DNA from: an uncultured Anaerosacchariphilus sp.
GTDB taxonomy: Bacteria; Bacillota; Clostridia; Lachnospirales; Lachnospiraceae
Direction: 5' to 3'
Assembly (NCBI GenBank): GCA_934373375.1
Contig: CAKROP010000024.1
Coordinates: 1 to 14,023 of the forward strand
DNA length: 14,023 bases
The notes beneath the pieces are model-generated. The model was given only the letters and a program-made list of their open reading frames with translations, did no database searches and had not been told where the DNA came from. A program made the position numbers and the translations under genes. Shown in pieces: positions 6,753 through 13,913 of this stretch; positions within the stretch are counted from its first letter, which is position 1, and every line of letters starts with the position of its first letter.

Positions 6753-8113
6753 TTCTGCTTCATAGATTTTAATTCCGGCAGAACCGTCAGCAGCATCACA
6801 AGGAAGCACAGACTTCCGCCGATGACATTGCTGACGGGTTCCGCCAGAAAGACGCCGTCCGTACCGAGTCCCAGACCGTAGGGGAGAAAATAGGTCAACG
6901 GTATGACAATAATTACCTTTCGCAGCAGGGAGAAAAATACAGCCTGCTTCTTTTTTCCAAGGGATTTGAACATGGTCTGCCCGATGTACTGGAGCAGCAT
7001 GAAGATAAAGGCCGCAAAATACAGCTTCAGGGCCGGAATTGTGTCGGCCAGGAGGCTGGTATCCGAACTGAAAATACTGATGAGAAAATGTGGTGCAAAG
7101 AGAATAACGAGCCACATACTCAGAGTGTAAATCAGCGCCATCACCGCCATGGTGATTCCGGCCTGACGAATGCGCTCCGGTCTGCGGGCACCGTAATTAT
7201 AGCTGATAACAGGCGAGGAACCCTCTGTGATAGCATGAATGGGCGTCTCTACCATCTGTCGGATGCTGGAAAGAATTGTCATAACGGAAATGTAGATATC
7301 GCCCCCTGTTACGGCAAGTACGCTGTTGCAGCAGATGCTGACCAGACTGTTGGTGAGCTGCATGATAAACCCTGCGGTTCCCAGACTGACGATATTAGCC
7401 GCGCAGGCACCGCAGCATTTGATTTCCTCCCGGGTAAGAAACCGAATTTTAAATTCCGCCTTTTTCCGGAGAAAGTGGAGAACAAAGGAGGCGGACAGAA
7501 ATTGGGATAAAATGGTGGCAAAGGCCGCGCCGGGAGCGCCAAGTCCAAAAATAAAAATGAAAACCGGATCCAGGATCAGATTGGCGGCTGCGCCGATGAT
7601 GACGGACAGCATGCCGATGGTGGAGTAGCCCTGGGCGTTGATGAACGGGTTCAGTCCGGTGGCAATCATGGATGGATAAGTTCCCAGAAGGTAAATCATC
7701 AGATAGGGGTATGCGTAAGTCAGCGCGCTGTCAGACGCGCCGAACAGCACCAGAATTGGCCGGGCGAAGCATAGGCCGATGATCATCAGAAGCAGGGCGC
7801 AGACGGTCAGCAAAAAGAAAGAGGTATTGAGAATCCTTCCCGCTTCTTCCCGATCCTGGCGTCCTCTGGCGATGGAGAACAGGGGCGCACCGCCAGTTCC
7901 GAAGAGATTACTGAAGGCTGTGACGATGACAATGATCGGAAAACACAGTCCCACCGCGCCGAGAGCCGCGGTTCCTACGTTCGGAATCCGGGCAATATAG
8001 ATACGGTCCACAATGTTGTAAAGCAGACTTAAGAACTGTGCCACCAGCATGGGCAGGGCAGCCTGCAGAATATTTTCTGTAATTTTTCCATTTTCAAAAT
8101 CAATGCGTTTCAT
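6740..8113 (-). CDS. MATE-family multidrug/cation antiporter (first of two)
   Basis: Inner-membrane exporter of the MATE superfamily, which expels organic cations or other compounds in exchange for Na+ or H+. About 457 residues with roughly 12 hydrophobic segments and the two-fold repeat of the family. Recognisable stretches are QAALPMLVAQFLSLLYNIVDR near the N-terminus and NAQGYSTIGMLSVIIGAAAN followed by LDPVFIF, together with PVISYNYGAR in the second half. Start ATG 8113 is preferred because AAAGGATGA lies at usable spacing; ATG 8125 is in frame but the purine run abuts it directly. The substrate cannot be told from sequence. It is divergent from another MATE gene and convergent with gnd, so there is no dedicated intergenic terminator between it and gnd. 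Confidence 0.93.
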   Translation of the reverse strand: MKRIDFENGKITENILQAALPMLVAQFLSLLYNIVDRIYIARIPNVGTAALGAVGLCFPIIVIVTAFSNLFGTGGAPLFSIARGRQDREEAGRILNTSFFLLTVCALLLMIIGLCFARPILVLFGASDSALTYAYPYLMIYLLGTYPSMIATGLNPFINAQGYSTIGMLSVIIGAAANLILDPVFIFIFGLGAPGAAFATILSQFLSASFVLHFLRKKAEFKIRFLTREEIKCCGACAANIVSLGTAGFIMQLTNSLVSICCNSVLAVTGGDIYISVMTILSSIRQMVETPIHAITEGSSPVISYNYGARRPERIRQAGITMAVMALIYTLSMWLVILFAPHFLISIFSSDTSLLADTIPALKLYFAAFIFMLLQYIGQTMFKSLGKKKQAVFFSLLRKVIIVIPLTYFLPYGLGLGTDGVFLAEPVSNVIGGSLCFLVMLLTVLPELKSMKQNQTL

Positions 8114-8180
8114 ATGATAAATCATCCTTTATAAGAAATGAGATACGGGACGGAGTTTCGTCTTTCTGATCTTCAGGCTT

Positions 8181-8209
8181 AGTATAGCACGCATATTCCG
8201 AAAAGAAAA
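8181..8209 (-). promoter_or_regulatory. Extended -10 promoter of the first MATE gene
   Basis: On the minus strand TGC precedes TATACT (8186-8181), an extended -10 one mismatch from consensus. TTTTCT 17 bp upstream (8209-8204) is a poor -35, as is common with extended -10 promoters. Start near 8174, leader about 61 bases. Confidence 0.6.
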
Positions 8210-8238
8210 TACCCCATGATTCCGTCAGAATTTCCATA

Positions 8239-8267
8239 TTTACAAATAGAAAGGGAGATAGTATGCT
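8239..8267 (+). promoter_or_regulatory. Promoter of the second MATE gene, very short leader
   Basis: TTTACA (8239-8244), 17 bp, TATGCT (8262-8267). Transcription would start near 8274, right at the Shine-Dalgarno GAGGGAGA (8273-8280), leaving a leader of only about 15 bases. This argues against the upstream GTG at 8271 as a start codon. Confidence 0.6.
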
Positions 8268-8288
8268 CTAGTGAGGGAGAGATTTACC

Positions 8289-9653
8289 ATGAGTGAAAAT
8301 ATGAAACAATCAAAGGGGATTGAAATGGTCAGCGGTTCGCTGTGGAAAAATATTTTTCTGTTCAGTGTACCACTGATGTTTACGCAGCTTCTGGAGGTCC
8401 TGTTTAACTTAAGCGATGTGGCTGTGGTGGGAAGATATGCGGATTATCGGGCGTTGGGCTCGGTTGGTTCTACCACCCTGTTGGTTACCTTATTTACAGG
8501 CTTCCTGATTGGCATGGGCAGCGGTGTCAATGTGCAGACAGCGCTGGGGCTGGGTGCTGACAATAAAAATGCTGTGGAAAAGACCATTCATACGGCTTTT
8601 GTACTCTGCGGTCTTATGGGACTTCTGACAGGCGGAATCTGTTTTCTCTTTGCGAAGGGGATGCTGTCGCTGATGAACACCAAGCCGGAGCTTATCGACG
8701 GTGCGGTTTTATATCTGAAAATCTATGCCGTCGGCATGCCGGCCATGGGTATCTACAATTTTGGCAACGGTGTCATGAGCGCTTCGGGCGATACAAAGCA
8801 TCCGCTGATGTATCTTGCTTTTGCGGGTGTAATCAATGTGATTCTGAATCTGTTTTTCGTTATTCAGTGTCACATGGCGGCGGAAGGCGTGGCTCTGGCC
8901 AGCGCTATTTCCCAGTATCTGTCGGCGTTTCTGATTCTGGCGCATCTGATGCGGCGCTCAAAGCAGTGTAAATTCCAGTGGTCGAAGCTTGCCATTCACA
9001 AAGAGGCGGCGAAGAATCTGCTGGTTATCGGTATACCAGCCGGTATTCAGAATGCCATTTTTGCCATCGCAAATATCTTTGTGCAGGTGGGCGTGAATTC
9101 CTTCGACGCAGTGACCGTATCGGGAAATGCGGCAGCCACCAACGCAGATACCATCATTTTCAATGTGATGTACGCTTTTTATACCGGCTGCACCAGTTTT
9201 ATGGGGCAAAACCGCGGCGCCGGGCAGCGAAAGCGGGTGTTAAAAAGCTATTTTATCAGTCTGTTTTATTCCTTTGCCATCGGCGCGATTCTGGGTGGCC
9301 TGCTTTTTGTGTTCGGGCGGCAGTTCCTAAGCCTCTTTGCCACCGAGGCGGCGGTCGTGGATGTGGGCATGCAGCGAATTCGGATTATGGCCTTTTCCTA
9401 TATGATTTCGGCTTTTATGGACTGCACCATTGCAGCTTCCAGAGGACTTGGAAAGAGCGTGGCGCCGACGGTCATTGTGATTTTGGGATCCTGCGTGTTT
9501 CGAATTGCATGGATTTACACGGTTTTTGCATATTTTCATACGATTCCGTCACTTTATCTGCTGTATTTCTTCTCCTGGACGATCACGTCGGTGGCGGAGA
9601 TCCTGTACTTTGTACACACCTGGCGAAAAATGGTGCGGGAAGGGCAGCTGTAA
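8289..9653 (+). CDS. MATE-family multidrug/cation antiporter (second of two)
   Basis: A second inner-membrane MATE efflux protein, 454 residues and about 12 membrane segments, clearly different in sequence from the divergent neighbour. Start ATG 8289 (MSENMKQSKGIEMV) has GAGGGAGA 8 bases upstream; an in-frame GTG at 8271 lies upstream of the predicted transcript start. Family features include PLMFTQLLEVLFNLSDVAVV near the N-terminus, GNGVMSASGDTKHPLMYLA near 155-175, and MGQNRGAGQRKRV in the second half, which is the repeat of the conserved Q-N-x-G-A region. The substrate is unknown. The following SprT-like gene starts 37 bp later with no terminator between, so both may be on one transcript. 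Confidence 0.93.
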   Translation: MSENMKQSKGIEMVSGSLWKNIFLFSVPLMFTQLLEVLFNLSDVAVVGRYADYRALGSVGSTTLLVTLFTGFLIGMGSGVNVQTALGLGADNKNAVEKTIHTAFVLCGLMGLLTGGICFLFAKGMLSLMNTKPELIDGAVLYLKIYAVGMPAMGIYNFGNGVMSASGDTKHPLMYLAFAGVINVILNLFFVIQCHMAAEGVALASAISQYLSAFLILAHLMRRSKQCKFQWSKLAIHKEAAKNLLVIGIPAGIQNAIFAIANIFVQVGVNSFDAVTVSGNAAATNADTIIFNVMYAFYTGCTSFMGQNRGAGQRKRVLKSYFISLFYSFAIGAILGGLLFVFGRQFLSLFATEAAVVDVGMQRIRIMAFSYMISAFMDCTIAASRGLGKSVAPTVIVILGSCVFRIAWIYTVFAYFHTIPSLYLLYFFSWTITSVAEILYFVHTWRKMVREGQL

Positions 9654-9690
9654 AGATTGCCTGAGAAAAATGAATATTTGAGGACCATTT

Positions 9691-10398
9691 ATGGAAAGTT
9701 TTGAAGATAATTTATTTTTAAAAGCCAATCTGGAAAAGGAGATCCCGATTCTGCGGGCGCAGATTCAGAATCTCTATGAGCAGCTTGACCGAAAATTTCA
9801 TTTACAGGGGGCGAAAGTGCCGATTACTTTTGGTATGGACACAGATTGTCTGGGTTCCTATACCCGTGGAAGCCATAATGAAAAAGAGCATTTTCATTTT
9901 TCCCTGCTCTTTATCGGCTATGCGGTGAAGCATCCTTTGAGCAAGGAGGACCGGACGGATCTCTACCGTCATGAATACGCCCATTACATGCAGTATCACA
10001 TGGTAATTCCGAAGCAGTACCAGTGGCAGACCGGCACCCACGGCAGCGCCTGGAAATATTGCTGTTCCCTGGTGGGCGCAGCGCCGACGCCTTACTACAA
10101 AGCGGGCGAGGCGCTGATGAAGCATAATTATGACAAGGCTTTGAAAAATCCCATTCACGACAAGACGGTTCCCCTGCGGGATCGGTATCGCCGGGAGCAG
10201 GAGCATAAAAAAGCCAAAGATAGCGTGATCAAGTATGAAATCGGCGAACAGGTGGCACATCCGAAGTTTGGTCACGGCAAGGTGGAAAAGGTGGAGCAGA
10301 AGACGGGCTCGGTGAACCTGCATATCCGGTTTGCGGACGGGGTGCGGATGATTGATCAGAAGTGGCTGATTCGGTCGAATTACCAGAAAAAGGGCTAA
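9691..10398 (+). CDS. SprT-like zinc metallopeptidase with C-terminal PcrA/UvrD-type Tudor domain
   Basis: A 235-residue protein joining two domains. Residues about 50-140 look like a SprT-type metallopeptidase: YRHEYAHYMQYHM gives HExxH (H94, E95, H98) and GTHGSAWKYCCSLVG gives the HGxxWK signature with third zinc His117. Residues about 181-230 (YEIGEQVAHPKFGHGKVEKV onward, ending DQKWLIRS) resemble the small SH3/Tudor-like fold at the C-terminus of PcrA/UvrD helicases and related DUF3553 proteins, with the usual G-x-x-V-x-H-P-K-F-G-x-G-x-V pattern. SprT relatives such as Spartan act on DNA-bound proteins, and PcrA Tudor domains contact RNA polymerase. A job in protein turnover at nucleic acid or transcription complexes is my inference. 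Start ATG 9691 has GAGGA 6 bases upstream. It lies 37 bp behind the MATE gene. No signal peptide is seen, so it should be cytosolic. Confidence 0.8.
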   Translation: MESFEDNLFLKANLEKEIPILRAQIQNLYEQLDRKFHLQGAKVPITFGMDTDCLGSYTRGSHNEKEHFHFSLLFIGYAVKHPLSKEDRTDLYRHEYAHYMQYHMVIPKQYQWQTGTHGSAWKYCCSLVGAAPTPYYKAGEALMKHNYDKALKNPIHDKTVPLRDRYRREQEHKKAKDSVIKYEIGEQVAHPKFGHGKVEKVEQKTGSVNLHIRFADGVRMIDQKWLIRSNYQKKG

Positions 10399-10442
10399 GG
10401 GATTGTGTAAACGCAGTCGAGAGTGAAGGATAGGTAAAAAGG

Positions 10443-10485
10443 AAAAGCATGACGCAGAGTATGAAAACTTTACGCCATGCTTTTT
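10443..10485. terminator. Bidirectional intrinsic terminator between the SprT-like gene and hcp
   Basis: AAAAGCATG (10443-10451) pairs with CATGCTTTT (10476-10484), with a further CG/CG pair after one mismatch. On the plus strand TTTTT follows; on the minus strand the stem is followed by TTTTCCTTTTT. It lies between two convergent genes, so it can end both transcripts. Confidence 0.8.
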
Positions 10486-10533
10486 ATAGTAGGAAATGCT
10501 GTTAGCGTCCACTGCTATATTTGTGGTTTTGCA

Positions 10534-12129
10534 TTATTTCAGGAGCTGCTTCAAATCCTCCTCCGGCGTCGTAACAGGCGCGATGCCAAAGTGCTCCACC
10601 AGATAATTCAGCACATTCGGAGACAGGAAGGCCGGGAGGGTGGGGCCGAGCCGGATATTTTTAATCCCCAGATGCAGCAGGGTCAGCAGGATGCAAACTG
10701 CTTTCTGCTCGTACCAGGAAAGCACCATGGACAGGGGCAGGTCGTTCACGCCGCAGTCGAAGGCGTCCGCCAGGGCAACCGCGATCTGAATCGCGCTGTA
10801 GGCGTCGTTACATTGTCCGATATCCATGATCCGGGGCAGTCCGCCGATGGTACCCAGATCCAGATCATTGAAGCGGTATTTTCCACAGGCCAGAGTCAGG
10901 ATGACGGAATCCGCGGGCGTCTGCTTTACAAAATCGGTAAAATAACTGCGTCCGGGACGCGCGCCATCGCAGCCGCCCACCAGGAAGAAATGCCTGATAT
11001 CCCCCGCCTTCACAGCGTCAATGACCTTGTCCGCCACGCTGAGCACCGCGCCGTGTCCGAAGCCGGTGGTGACGGTATGGCCGCCGTTAATGCCGGTGAA
11101 ATCCTGATCCTCGGTATAGCCGCCAAGATCCAGAGCCTTTTCGATGACCGGGGTAAAGTCCTTCTCCTCGCCGATATGGGTCATTTCCGGATAGGATACC
11201 AGAGCGGTCGTGTATACACGATCCGCGTAGCTGGCCTTGGGCGGCATCAGGCAGTTCGTAGTAAAGAGAATCGGCGCAGGAAGGTCAGCAAATTCCTTCT
11301 GCTGATTCTGCCATGCGGTGCCGAAGTTGCCCTTCAGGTGAGGGTATTTCTTAAGCTTGGGGTACCCGTGCGCCGGCAGCATTTCTCCGTGGGTATAGAT
11401 GTTGATGCCTTTGCCTTCCGTCTGTTCCAGGAGCAGCTTCAGGTCATGGAGATCATGGCCGGTAATGACGATGAAGGGGCCTTTTTCTACGGTCAACGGG
11501 ACAGTGGTAGGAACCGGGGTGCCATAGCTTTCCGTATTGGCCTGATCAAGAAGCGCCATACATTTCAGATTTTTTTCGCCTACTTCCATAACAATCGGAA
11601 GCAGCTCGTCCATGCCCCAGTCTTCGCCCACGGCGAAAAGCGCTTTGGCAAAGAAGCGATTTACCTCGTCGTCCATGTACCCCAGCACCATGGCGTGATG
11701 GGCGTAGGCAGCCATACCGCGCACGCCGAAGAGGATGAGAGACTTGAGACTGCGGATATCTTCCTGGGCGTTCCAGAGTTCGTTCATGTCATAATTGTCG
11801 CTGCGGTCACAGTTAGAAGCGCAGGCAGAGCAGCCTGATGCCAGCTTTGCCTTTTCGGTCTCTACCCGATCCAGCATAGCCCGGATGGTTTTTTCATTGA
11901 AGTTTACGTTTGTGACCGTGGTGAAAAGGCCTTCGATGAAAATGGGCCAGGTATCCGGCGTGGCCTGGGTGGCGCCGCTGGTAGCCCGGGCCAGACCGAT
12001 GAGCGCGCCGGTCAGTTCGTCCTGAAGCTTCGCCACATCGGCAGTTTTCCCACAGACGCCTGCTTTTCCGGTACAGCCGGAGCATCCGGCAGTCTGTTCA
12101 CATTGAAAGCAAAACATTTTGTTATCCAT
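10534..12129 (-). CDS. hcp: Hybrid cluster protein (Hcp, hydroxylamine reductase)
   Basis: Cytosolic Fe-S/oxo enzyme. Hcp was described as a hydroxylamine reductase and is now seen mainly as a nitric oxide reductase in nitrosative stress defence. The 531 residues are near full length. N-terminal cysteines C7, C10, C16, C19 and C26 (start MDNKMFCFQCEQTAGCSGC) hold the [4Fe-4S] cluster of the class found in anaerobes. Ligands of the hybrid cluster are visible further on: GHDLHDLKLLLEQTEGKG, YTHGEMLPAHGYPKLKKY, LFTTNCLMPP, LVGGCDGARPGRSYFTD, LACGKYRF and GLPRIMDIGQCNDAYSA. Start ATG 12129 has AAAGGAG about 10 bases upstream. A tiny CxxC protein gene precedes it by 66 bp on the same strand, and a Crp/Fnr regulator is divergent beyond that. 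The predicted operon promoter lies at 12374-12379. Confidence 0.97.
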   Translation of the reverse strand: MDNKMFCFQCEQTAGCSGCTGKAGVCGKTADVAKLQDELTGALIGLARATSGATQATPDTWPIFIEGLFTTVTNVNFNEKTIRAMLDRVETEKAKLASGCSACASNCDRSDNYDMNELWNAQEDIRSLKSLILFGVRGMAAYAHHAMVLGYMDDEVNRFFAKALFAVGEDWGMDELLPIVMEVGEKNLKCMALLDQANTESYGTPVPTTVPLTVEKGPFIVITGHDLHDLKLLLEQTEGKGINIYTHGEMLPAHGYPKLKKYPHLKGNFGTAWQNQQKEFADLPAPILFTTNCLMPPKASYADRVYTTALVSYPEMTHIGEEKDFTPVIEKALDLGGYTEDQDFTGINGGHTVTTGFGHGAVLSVADKVIDAVKAGDIRHFFLVGGCDGARPGRSYFTDFVKQTPADSVILTLACGKYRFNDLDLGTIGGLPRIMDIGQCNDAYSAIQIAVALADAFDCGVNDLPLSMVLSWYEQKAVCILLTLLHLGIKNIRLGPTLPAFLSPNVLNYLVEHFGIAPVTTPEEDLKQLLK

Positions 12130-12179
12130 TTGAAAATTCTCCTTTCCTTCATTCGCGCGTGTTCTTAGCGCATACAGGT

Positions 12180-12194
12180 ATCCCCGTAGGGGAT
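12180..12194. repeat. Short stem-loop between the small CxxC gene and hcp
   Basis: ATCCCC-GTA-GGGGAT is a 6-bp GC-rich stem with a 3-base loop, starting 2 bases past the stop codon of the small gene. In the direction of hcp transcription it has no T-run, so it is not an obvious terminator. It may affect mRNA processing or stability, or the relative expression of the two genes. Confidence 0.5.
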
Positions 12195-12195
12195 T

Positions 12196-12345
12196 TTAAT
12201 CTAAGATTTTTCCATCCGTGGAAATGGTATATACCTGCCACGGAACCATTTTCCCACTGTTCTTCAAAGCTGTAACCGCCGCGTGCTCCAGACCGCCGCA
12301 GCCGTTACATTTATCTTGATCAATCTCAATGATTCGTCGTTTCAT
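12196..12345 (-). CDS. 49-residue ferredoxin-like microprotein with a single CxxC
   Basis: A short ORF missed by length cut-offs. It reads MKRRIIEIDQDKCNGCGG and ends near WQVYTISTDGKILD. The first 17 residues look like the start of the small [4Fe-4S] proteins often found beside hcp in clostridia, but only Cys13 and Cys16 are present and the remaining cysteines of a ferredoxin motif are missing. The rest is not recognised. It is probably expressed: AAGGAGGTAAACAC precedes ATG 12345, a near-perfect ribosome site, and the predicted hcp-side promoter gives a leader of about 22 bases. It lies 66 bp before hcp on the same strand. It could be a shortened remnant of a ferredoxin, or a small metal-binding or redox partner of Hcp that shares a site between copies. 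One CxxC alone cannot hold a full cluster. Confidence 0.7.
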   Translation of the reverse strand: MKRRIIEIDQDKCNGCGGLEHAAVTALKNSGKMVPWQVYTISTDGKILD

Positions 12346-12357
12346 GTGTTTACCTCC

Positions 12358-12386
12358 TTGCTTTTATGAGGCCATTATAATAAAAT
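12358..12386 (+). promoter_or_regulatory. Possible promoter of the Crp/Fnr regulator gene
   Basis: TTGCTT (12358-12363), 17 bp, TAAAAT (12381-12386), start near 12393. The dyad at 12401-12416 would then lie about +9 to +24, so the regulator may block its own transcription. The -35 match is weak. Confidence 0.4.
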
Positions 12387-12416
12387 GAGCGTAACAAATC
12401 TGTTGAAAATTCAACA
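12374..12416 (-). promoter_or_regulatory. Predicted class II Crp/Fnr-activated promoter of the hcp operon
   Basis: On the minus strand a perfect -10 TATAAT (12379-12374) predicts a start at about 12367. No -35 hexamer is found at 16-18 bp. In its place the perfect dyad TGTTGAA-AA-TTCAACA (12401-12416) is centred at 12408.5, that is -41.5. This is the standard class II position for Crp/Fnr activators. Confidence 0.65.
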
Positions 12417-12429
12417 AAAGGAGGTTTTT

Positions 12430-13092
12430 ATGGAGGAATATTTATCCATCCTTCGATCTGCGCAGTTTTTTTCCGGAGTGACAGAGGCGGAGCTGCTTTC
12501 GATGCTGACCTGTCTGGACGCAAGGATAGAAAGCTTTCCCAAGGGGAACTATCTGCTTCACGCCGGAGACAGGACAGAGTCTGTCGGACTTATTTTATCC
12601 GGAACGGTGTTAATTATTCAGGAAGACATCTGGGGCAATCGGAATATCCAGTCCAAGGCAGGTCCCGGCCAGACCTTTGCAGCCGCTTTCGCATGTGCCC
12701 GGGGAGCCGTGCTGAATGTGAGCGTTGTAGCTGAGGAGTCCGTGAAAGTGATGTTCCTGAATATTAAGAGAATCCTGACTGTCTGTTCCTCAGCCTGCGC
12801 CCACCACAATCGAGTGATCCGAAATCTCCTGGGAGAGCTGGCGGGCAATAACCTGCACATTAGTGAAAAACTCACCCATATGGGCCAGCGCACCACCCGC
12901 GCCAAGCTCATGTCTTATCTGTCCGCCATGTCCCAGCGCGCCGGCAGCTACGAATTCGACATCCCGTTTTCCAGACAGCAGCTGGCAGATTATCTGGCGG
13001 TGGAGCGAAGCGGGCTGTCGCTGGAGCTGGGGAAAATGAGGGATGAGGGGATGGTGGAGTTTCGGAAGAATCATTTCAGGCTGCGGGTGTGA
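12430..13092 (+). CDS. Crp/Fnr-family transcriptional regulator (HcpR-like by context)
   Basis: A 220-residue dimeric DNA-binding regulator. Start ATG 12430 is chosen because AAAGGAGG lies 5 bases upstream; the in-frame ATG at 12385 has no ribosome site and the intervening codons cover the dyad. Residues about 10-130 form the cyclic-nucleotide-type beta-roll (SFPKGNYLLHAGDRTESVGLI, split around the strands). A dimer helix follows with TVCSSACAHHNRVIRNLLGE, typical of clostridial members. The C-terminal winged helix-turn-helix reads SRQQLADYLAVERSGLSLEL with GKMRDEGMVEF. The effector is unknown; there is no FNR-like N-terminal cysteine set. Divergence from the hcp operon and the dyad at -41.5 of that operon suggest it activates hcp in response to nitrosative or redox signals, as HcpR-type regulators do elsewhere. 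Confidence 0.9.
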   Translation: MEEYLSILRSAQFFSGVTEAELLSMLTCLDARIESFPKGNYLLHAGDRTESVGLILSGTVLIIQEDIWGNRNIQSKAGPGQTFAAAFACARGAVLNVSVVAEESVKVMFLNIKRILTVCSSACAHHNRVIRNLLGELAGNNLHISEKLTHMGQRTTRAKLMSYLSAMSQRAGSYEFDIPFSRQQLADYLAVERSGLSLELGKMRDEGMVEFRKNHFRLRV

Positions 13093-13175
13093 GAGGTAAT
13101 TAATATTTTTAATCTTGAAGCATGAAAACGGTGGATTACCGGATATTATAACCTGCTGTCGTTTTTCACTGCACG

Positions 13176-13742
13176 ATGCAAATCCCCTGTCTGCCATTTC
13201 GGATTCTGTCTGATCACCACCATACAGAGAAGATCGCAGAGCTGGAAGGCCTTAAAGCGCTGGTTGCAGATGATGATTTCAATACCTGTGACAGTGTGAC
13301 AAAAATGCTTGTAAAGGTTGGAATGCGTTCGGAGTGGACACTTTCCGGCAGGGAGGCGGTTCTCCGTGCACGTCAGTCAGTGGAAGCAAAGGCAGCAGGA
13401 GTGACTGCATTCTGTGCAAAACCTTTATTCATGTCAGATATCAGAGAGACCTTGATGAGTGCTATCAGCCAGAGTCAGTCCGAGTCAGAGGATTTGGTTC
13501 GTCCGGAAGCAGGTTCAGATTTCAGAGGCAGATGTATACTGCTTGTGGAAGACAATGAACTGAACAGTGAAATTGCGCTGGATGATCCGGTACTGGCGGG
13601 AATCACTATCCTTGCCATGACAGCCAATGCCTTTGATGAGGACAGAAAGAAAGCCCTGGAATGCGGTATGGATGGATTCTTATCCAACCCAATTGTGATA
13701 GAGGATTTGATCAGCATCTTACACGACAACCTGCAGGATTAG
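13176..13742 (+). pseudogene. Remnant of a hybrid histidine kinase: two internally deleted receiver domains
   Basis: A 188-codon open frame that looks like the C-terminal remains of a large hybrid sensor kinase. Residues 5-10 (CLPFRI) resemble the last strand of a kinase ATPase domain, so the rest of the kinase is missing upstream. REC1 begins at LKALVADDD (26-34) and ends with CAKPLFMSD (80-88), but only about 36 residues lie between the acidic residues and junction E70/A71; the beta-3 strand with the phosphoacceptor Asp is absent. REC2 begins at ILLVEDNELN (121-130) and jumps at A134/L135 to LDDPVLAGITILAMTANAF; again the Asp-bearing part is gone, and the conserved Lys is Asn171 (FLSNP). 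Both losses keep the frame, each about 50 residues. There is no Shine-Dalgarno before the ATG at 13176. Most likely a decayed gene. Confidence 0.75.
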
Positions 13743-13809
13743 GCAGCAGCAACAGAACTTATCGGGCAGAAGAAATTGTGTTGGAAGAAATGTATATAGA
13801 TAATATCTT

Positions 13810-13843
13810 GCCGGACTTCATTTTCGATGGAGTCCGGCTTTCT
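13810..13843 (+). terminator. Strong hairpin terminator after the kinase remnant
   Basis: GCCGGACTTCAT (13810-13821) pairs with ATGGAGTCCGGC (13827-13838), 12 pairs with one U-G wobble and a 5-base loop, followed by TTTCTAT. The T-run is imperfect but the stem is very stable. It lies 67 bases past the stop of the remnant and probably ended the original kinase transcript. Confidence 0.75.
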
Positions 13844-13913
13844 ATATCCGGAAGCAGTATTTCCTATGTCGGCAAAAAGTGCAACAATTCAGTCTTGAAT
13901 TCCATTGATATTT

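Noticed and set aside
5226..7115. 629-codon open frame on the minus strand
   Set aside because: Antisense shadow of gnd and of the 3' part of the MATE gene in another frame; no recognisable domain and no ribosome site.
8263..8271. Two-codon upstream ORF (ATG CTC TAG) before the second MATE gene
   Set aside because: It overlaps the predicted -10 element TATGCT at 8262-8267, so it would not be on the transcript.
10477..11838. 453-codon open frame on the plus strand
   Set aside because: It lies antisense within hcp, which is recognised over its whole length; the predicted protein has no family features and reflects codon-bias mirroring.
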